Source of the DNA: Winogradskyella schleiferi
GTDB taxonomy: Bacteria; Bacteroidota; Bacteroidia; Flavobacteriales; Flavobacteriaceae
DNA: 64,000 nucleotides
Assembly (NCBI RefSeq): GCF_013394655.1
Contig: NZ_CP053351.1
Span: 930,001 to 994,000, forward strand
Reading direction: 5' to 3'
Both the position numbers and the translations under genes were made by a program. The notes below the pieces were generated by a model. The model was not told the origin of the DNA. It worked only from the letters and a program-made list of their open reading frames with translations, and searched no databases. Shown piece by piece: positions 60,775 to 64,000 of this stretch (its first letter is position 1; each line of letters starts with the position of its first letter).

Positions 60775-62340
60775 TTGTTTAAAAGAGAAACCTTAATAAG
60801 TCAATTAAAGTCCACAAAAAATTGGGATGTCATTATCATTGGAGGAGGAGCAACAGGATTGGGAGTGGCATTGGATTGTACGACTAGAGGTTACAAAACA
60901 CTGCTTCTGGAGCAGGTTGATTTTGCCAAGGGAACATCGAGTAGAAGTACAAAATTAGTGCATGGAGGCGTAAGATACTTAGCGCAAGGAAATATTGATT
61001 TAGTGCGTGAAGCCTTGTACGAAAGAGGCCTGATGTTGAAAAATGCATCACATTTAGTGAGTAACCAATCGTTTATTATTCCGAATTACAGATGGTGGGA
61101 TAATTTTTTCTATACGGTTGGAATGAAAGTCTATGACTTTTTAGCAGGGAAATTAAGTTTCGGAAAATCGGTCAGAATAAAGAAAAGTGAAACTATTTCT
61201 AGATTGTCGACATTAAAAACTGATAAATTAAAAGGTGGTGTTGTTTATCATGATGGTCAGTTTGATGATTCAAGATTAGCTGTCAATATCGCTCAGACAT
61301 GTATTGAGAATGATGCAACGGTTCTAAATCACTTCGAGGTGAAAAACCTACAGAAGGATGATAAAGGGCTTGTAAATGGTGTTGTAGCTATTGATAGGGA
61401 ATCCAATACTGAATATACTTTAAATGCTAAAGCAGTCATAAATGCAACTGGTGTGTTTTCAGATGAAATATTGCAAATGGATGATGCTACGGCTGAAAAT
61501 AGTATTCGTCCAAGTCAAGGTATTCATTTGGTTTTTGATAAATCATTTTTACCAGGAAACGATGCCATTATGATTCCCAAAACAGATGATGGCCGTGTAT
61601 TGTTTTTAGTGCCTTGGCATAATAGGGTTGTGGTTGGTACAACAGATACGTTGTTAGATAGTCATAGTTTAGAACCAAAACCTTTGGATAAGGAAATTGA
61701 TTTTGTATTGGAAACTGCAAACAGATATCTGAACAAAAAAGCGGTTAAAGCTGACGTGTTAAGCATTTATGCAGGACTTAGGCCGTTAGCCGCACCAAAA
61801 GATAAATCCGAAAAAACCAAAGAAATTTCACGAAGTCATAAGATCATAGTTTCAGATTCTGAATTAATTACGATCACAGGAGGAAAATGGACCACCTACA
61901 GAAGAATGGCCCAAGATACTGTGAATAAAATGATTGCAATGAACAAGCTGCCTGATGCCAATTGTAAAACCCAGGATCTTTTGATTCATGGATCAAATGG
62001 AAGTGTAGATCGTACGAACCACCTTTACGTTTATGGTACAGATCAAAAAGGGATTGCAGCGTTGGTAAAGGAGAATCCTGTTTTAGGCGAAAAGTTACAT
62101 GCGAGACTGGAGTTTACAAAAGCTGAAGTCATTTGGGCTGTGCGACACGAAATGGCCAGAAGTATAGAGGATGTTTTGGCAAGACGTGTGCGTATTTTGT
62201 TTTTAGATGCGAAAGCGGCCGTGGAAATTACACCAATGGTAGGCGAGTTATTAAGAGCCGAATTAAACCAAACTATCGATTGGCGAGCAGAACAAATATC
62301 AAATTTTATTGAGATTGCCGATCAATATATATTAAAATAA
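60775..62340 (+). CDS. glpD: Aerobic glycerol-3-phosphate dehydrogenase
   Basis: This 521-residue FAD enzyme oxidises glycerol-3-phosphate to dihydroxyacetone phosphate and passes electrons to quinones at the inner membrane. FAD motif IIGGGATGLGVALDCTTRGYKT (in parts, near residue 21), KGTSSRSTKLVHGGVRYL, INATGVFSDEI, GRVLFLVPWHNRVVVGTTDT, and a C-terminal DAO_C helical domain with VRHEMARSIEDVLARRVRI. Initiation is at TTG; no ATG lies near. It lies 54 bp before glpK. Confidence 0.96.
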   Translation: MFKRETLISQLKSTKNWDVIIIGGGATGLGVALDCTTRGYKTLLLEQVDFAKGTSSRSTKLVHGGVRYLAQGNIDLVREALYERGLMLKNASHLVSNQSFIIPNYRWWDNFFYTVGMKVYDFLAGKLSFGKSVRIKKSETISRLSTLKTDKLKGGVVYHDGQFDDSRLAVNIAQTCIENDATVLNHFEVKNLQKDDKGLVNGVVAIDRESNTEYTLNAKAVINATGVFSDEILQMDDATAENSIRPSQGIHLVFDKSFLPGNDAIMIPKTDDGRVLFLVPWHNRVVVGTTDTLLDSHSLEPKPLDKEIDFVLETANRYLNKKAVKADVLSIYAGLRPLAAPKDKSEKTKEISRSHKIIVSDSELITITGGKWTTYRRMAQDTVNKMIAMNKLPDANCKTQDLLIHGSNGSVDRTNHLYVYGTDQKGIAALVKENPVLGEKLHARLEFTKAEVIWAVRHEMARSIEDVLARRVRILFLDAKAAVEITPMVGELLRAELNQTIDWRAEQISNFIEIADQYILK

Positions 62341-62394
62341 ACTAATTTTTACCGAACGTCTACTTCGGCAAAAGTAACATATAAACAACAAAAT

Positions 62395-63891
62395 ATGGGG
62401 AAATATATCCTATCCTTAGATCAGGGAACGACAAGTTCTAGAGCTATTGTTTTCGATAAAAACGGTAATATCATATCTCAAGCCCAAAAAGAGTTTACGC
62501 AGCATTTTCCCAAATCGGGTTGGGTAGAACACGATCCCAGGGAAATTTGGTCTTCACAAGCTGGTGTAGCTGCGGAAGCCATTGCTAGTAAAGGACTAAA
62601 TGTGGAAAATATCGCAGCTATAGGAATCACTAATCAGCGCGAAACTGTAGTAGTTTGGGATAAAAATACAGGAGAACCCGTTTACAACGCCATTGTTTGG
62701 CAAGACAAAAGAACCTCTGATTACTGCGATCAACTTAAAAAGGAGGGAAAAGCACAAATGATCAAAGAAAAAACAGGATTGGTCATTGATTCCTATTTTT
62801 CTGGAACTAAAGTAAAATGGATTCTCGATAATGTGGAAGGTGCCAGAAAAAAAGCAGAAGCTGGAGATTTAATTTTGGGAACTATAGACAGTTGGTTGGT
62901 CTGGAATTTTACCAAAGGCAAACAGCACATTACTGATGTAACCAATGCGTCAAGAACCTTGATGTTTAACATCAATACCATGGAATGGGACGATGAATTA
63001 TTAGGGTTGTTGACGATTCCCGAAAGTATGTTACCGGAAGTGAAGGCCTCAAGTGAAGTTTATGGTCATACAACGTCCACTTTTTATGATACTAAAATTC
63101 CAATTGCAGGTATCGCTGGCGATCAACAAGCGGCTTTATTTGGACAAATGTGTACTAAACCCGGAATGGTTAAAAACACCTACGGCACAGGTTGCTTTAT
63201 GTTGATGAACATTGGCGAAAAACCGATCGTATCCAAGAATAATTTATTGACTACAGTGGCTTGGCAAATCAACGGTAAAACAACTTATGCTCTAGAAGGA
63301 AGTGTTTTTATAGCAGGAGCCGTTGTACAATGGTTGCGGGATAGTCTGAAAATCATAAGAAATTCTTCCGATGTTGAAGCTTTGGCTTCGTCAGTTGAAC
63401 ATACAGACGGTGTATATTTTGTACCGGCTTTTGCAGGTCTTGGAGCACCACATTGGAACCAGCATGCAAAAGGCACCATGTTCGGCTTGACAAGAGGAAG
63501 TACAGATGCGCATATCGCAAGAGCGGCATTGGAATCTATTGCATTCCAGACCATGGATATTTTAAAAGCGATGGAAGCGGATTCTGGTTTATCAATTAAA
63601 GAATTACGTGTCGATGGAGGTGCAACAATTAATAATATGTTGATGCAGTTTCAGTCCGATGTTTTAAATACCGAGACCATTCGGCCAAAAGTTGTGGAGA
63701 CTACGGCGATGGGAGCAGCATTTTTAGCTGGTCTGGCAGTTGGCTATTGGGATAATCCTGAAGAAATTCAGGATATCTGGCAAACGGATAAAACCTTTAG
63801 CCCAATGAAAGATAGGACAGAAATAAAAACACATATCAAAGGTTGGTATAGAGCGATTGACGCTTTGGAATATTGGACAAAAAATGTGTGA
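62395..63891 (+). CDS. glpK: Glycerol kinase
   Basis: This 498-residue FGGY-family kinase has [18 protein letters not shown] at the start, [40 protein letters not shown], the ATPase segments [13 protein letters not shown] and [12 protein letters not shown], and the FGGY signature region [20 protein letters not shown]. It phosphorylates glycerol to glycerol-3-phosphate for GlpD. The length equals that of E. coli GlpK (502). Second gene of the glpDK operon; an aquaporin gene (glpF), if present, would lie beyond the window. Confidence 0.97.
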   Translation: MGKYILSLDQGTTSSRAIVFDKNGNIISQAQKEFTQHFPKSGWVEHDPREIWSSQAGVAAEAIASKGLNVENIAAIGITNQRETVVVWDKNTGEPVYNAIVWQDKRTSDYCDQLKKEGKAQMIKEKTGLVIDSYFSGTKVKWILDNVEGARKKAEAGDLILGTIDSWLVWNFTKGKQHITDVTNASRTLMFNINTMEWDDELLGLLTIPESMLPEVKASSEVYGHTTSTFYDTKIPIAGIAGDQQAALFGQMCTKPGMVKNTYGTGCFMLMNIGEKPIVSKNNLLTTVAWQINGKTTYALEGSVFIAGAVVQWLRDSLKIIRNSSDVEALASSVEHTDGVYFVPAFAGLGAPHWNQHAKGTMFGLTRGSTDAHIARAALESIAFQTMDILKAMEADSGLSIKELRVDGGATINNMLMQFQSDVLNTETIRPKVVETTAMGAAFLAGLAVGYWDNPEEIQDIWQTDKTFSPMKDRTEIKTHIKGWYRAIDALEYWTKNV

Positions 63892-64000
63892 TGTTTTGTG
63901 TGTGAAATTTAAAACCACGTCTTAAGGCGATTTTGAAAGATTTTATTGGTCATCACTGCTTTTTGCAGATAGCAATTTAGTCTTGATTCTATTGTCTAAA
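63892..64000. other. Spacer at the right window edge
   Basis: 109 bp after glpK without a recognisable gene or clear terminator. Confidence 0.5.

Noticed and set aside
1..64000. tRNA, rRNA, integrase or transposase genes
   Set aside because: I looked for conserved rRNA segments, tRNA cloverleaf and T-loop patterns, and transposase motifs and found none. A tool such as tRNAscan-SE would be needed to exclude a single tRNA.

Overview
The window looks like chromosomal DNA of a low-GC member of the Flavobacteriaceae (Bacteroidota), probably marine. The reasons are the AT-rich sequence, promoter elements of the TTTG-N19-TAnnTTTG type, Rhodanese/TlpA/DsbD lipoproteins with flavobacterial features, an orphan CheB/CheR-histidine kinase hybrid without chemotaxis neighbours, and short palindromic and heptameric intergenic repeats. 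The genus cannot be fixed from the sequence alone. No tRNA, rRNA, CRISPR array, prophage or insertion sequence was seen.

Layout. 1-6.2 kb: housekeeping genes (end of an Lrp/AsnC regulator, a YpdA-type disulfide reductase operon with an MFS transporter and a VOC protein, a DUF1684 lipoprotein, a GNAT enzyme, KdsA). 6.4-8.2 kb: the ribosome-associated GTPase TypA/BipA. 8.3-26.1 kb: a surface-polysaccharide/glycan cluster of mixed orientation. It holds six to seven glycosyltransferases, two GT-C-like membrane proteins, two tandem WzxE-like flippases, a DegT/DnrJ/EryC1 sugar aminotransferase, an FdtA-type sugar ketoisomerase, a FemAB/GNAT-like transferase, a PhyH-like dioxygenase and several methyltransferases. 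An orphan ftsE follows. 28.0-34.6 kb: a tryptophan operon on the minus strand, trpL-E-G-D-C-F-B, with a ribosome-mediated attenuator (leader peptide with three consecutive Trp codons, then a terminator) and no trpA. Its spacers are long and packed with short repeats and hairpins. 34.7-35.8 kb: a MarR-YceI pair with palindromic operators. 35.9-40.7 kb: a thiol/sulfur block (TlpA-like lipoprotein, peroxiredoxin-like protein, two rhodaneses, and DsbD with a duplicated periplasmic domain).

40.75-41.22 kb is a small gene graveyard in which fragments of a histidine kinase and a TolC-like efflux protein abut. 41.3-45.5 kb: topoisomerase IB, an aldo/keto reductase, two MsrA paralogues, MsrB and a Rho_N-like small protein. 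45.7-49.3 kb: one 1202-residue outer-membrane protein that appears to join a metallophosphoesterase-like domain, a segment with kinase-like motifs and an Omp85-like barrel. 49.7-57.6 kb: a signalling block with two AraC-type regulators, a small membrane protein translationally coupled to one of them, a receiver protein, a free CheB, and a 1351-residue CheB-CheR-PAS-histidine kinase. 57.7-63.9 kb: an FKBP isomerase, a sulfatase lipoprotein, and a DeoR-type regulator divergent from glpD-glpK.

Two themes recur. First, periplasmic and cytosolic thiol/methionine repair is strongly represented (YpdA, TlpA-like, DsbD, rhodaneses, MsrA/MsrA/MsrB). Second, short tandem heptamer arrays and hairpin repeats occupy spacers, abut start codons, and in one case appear to have entered a coding sequence in frame.
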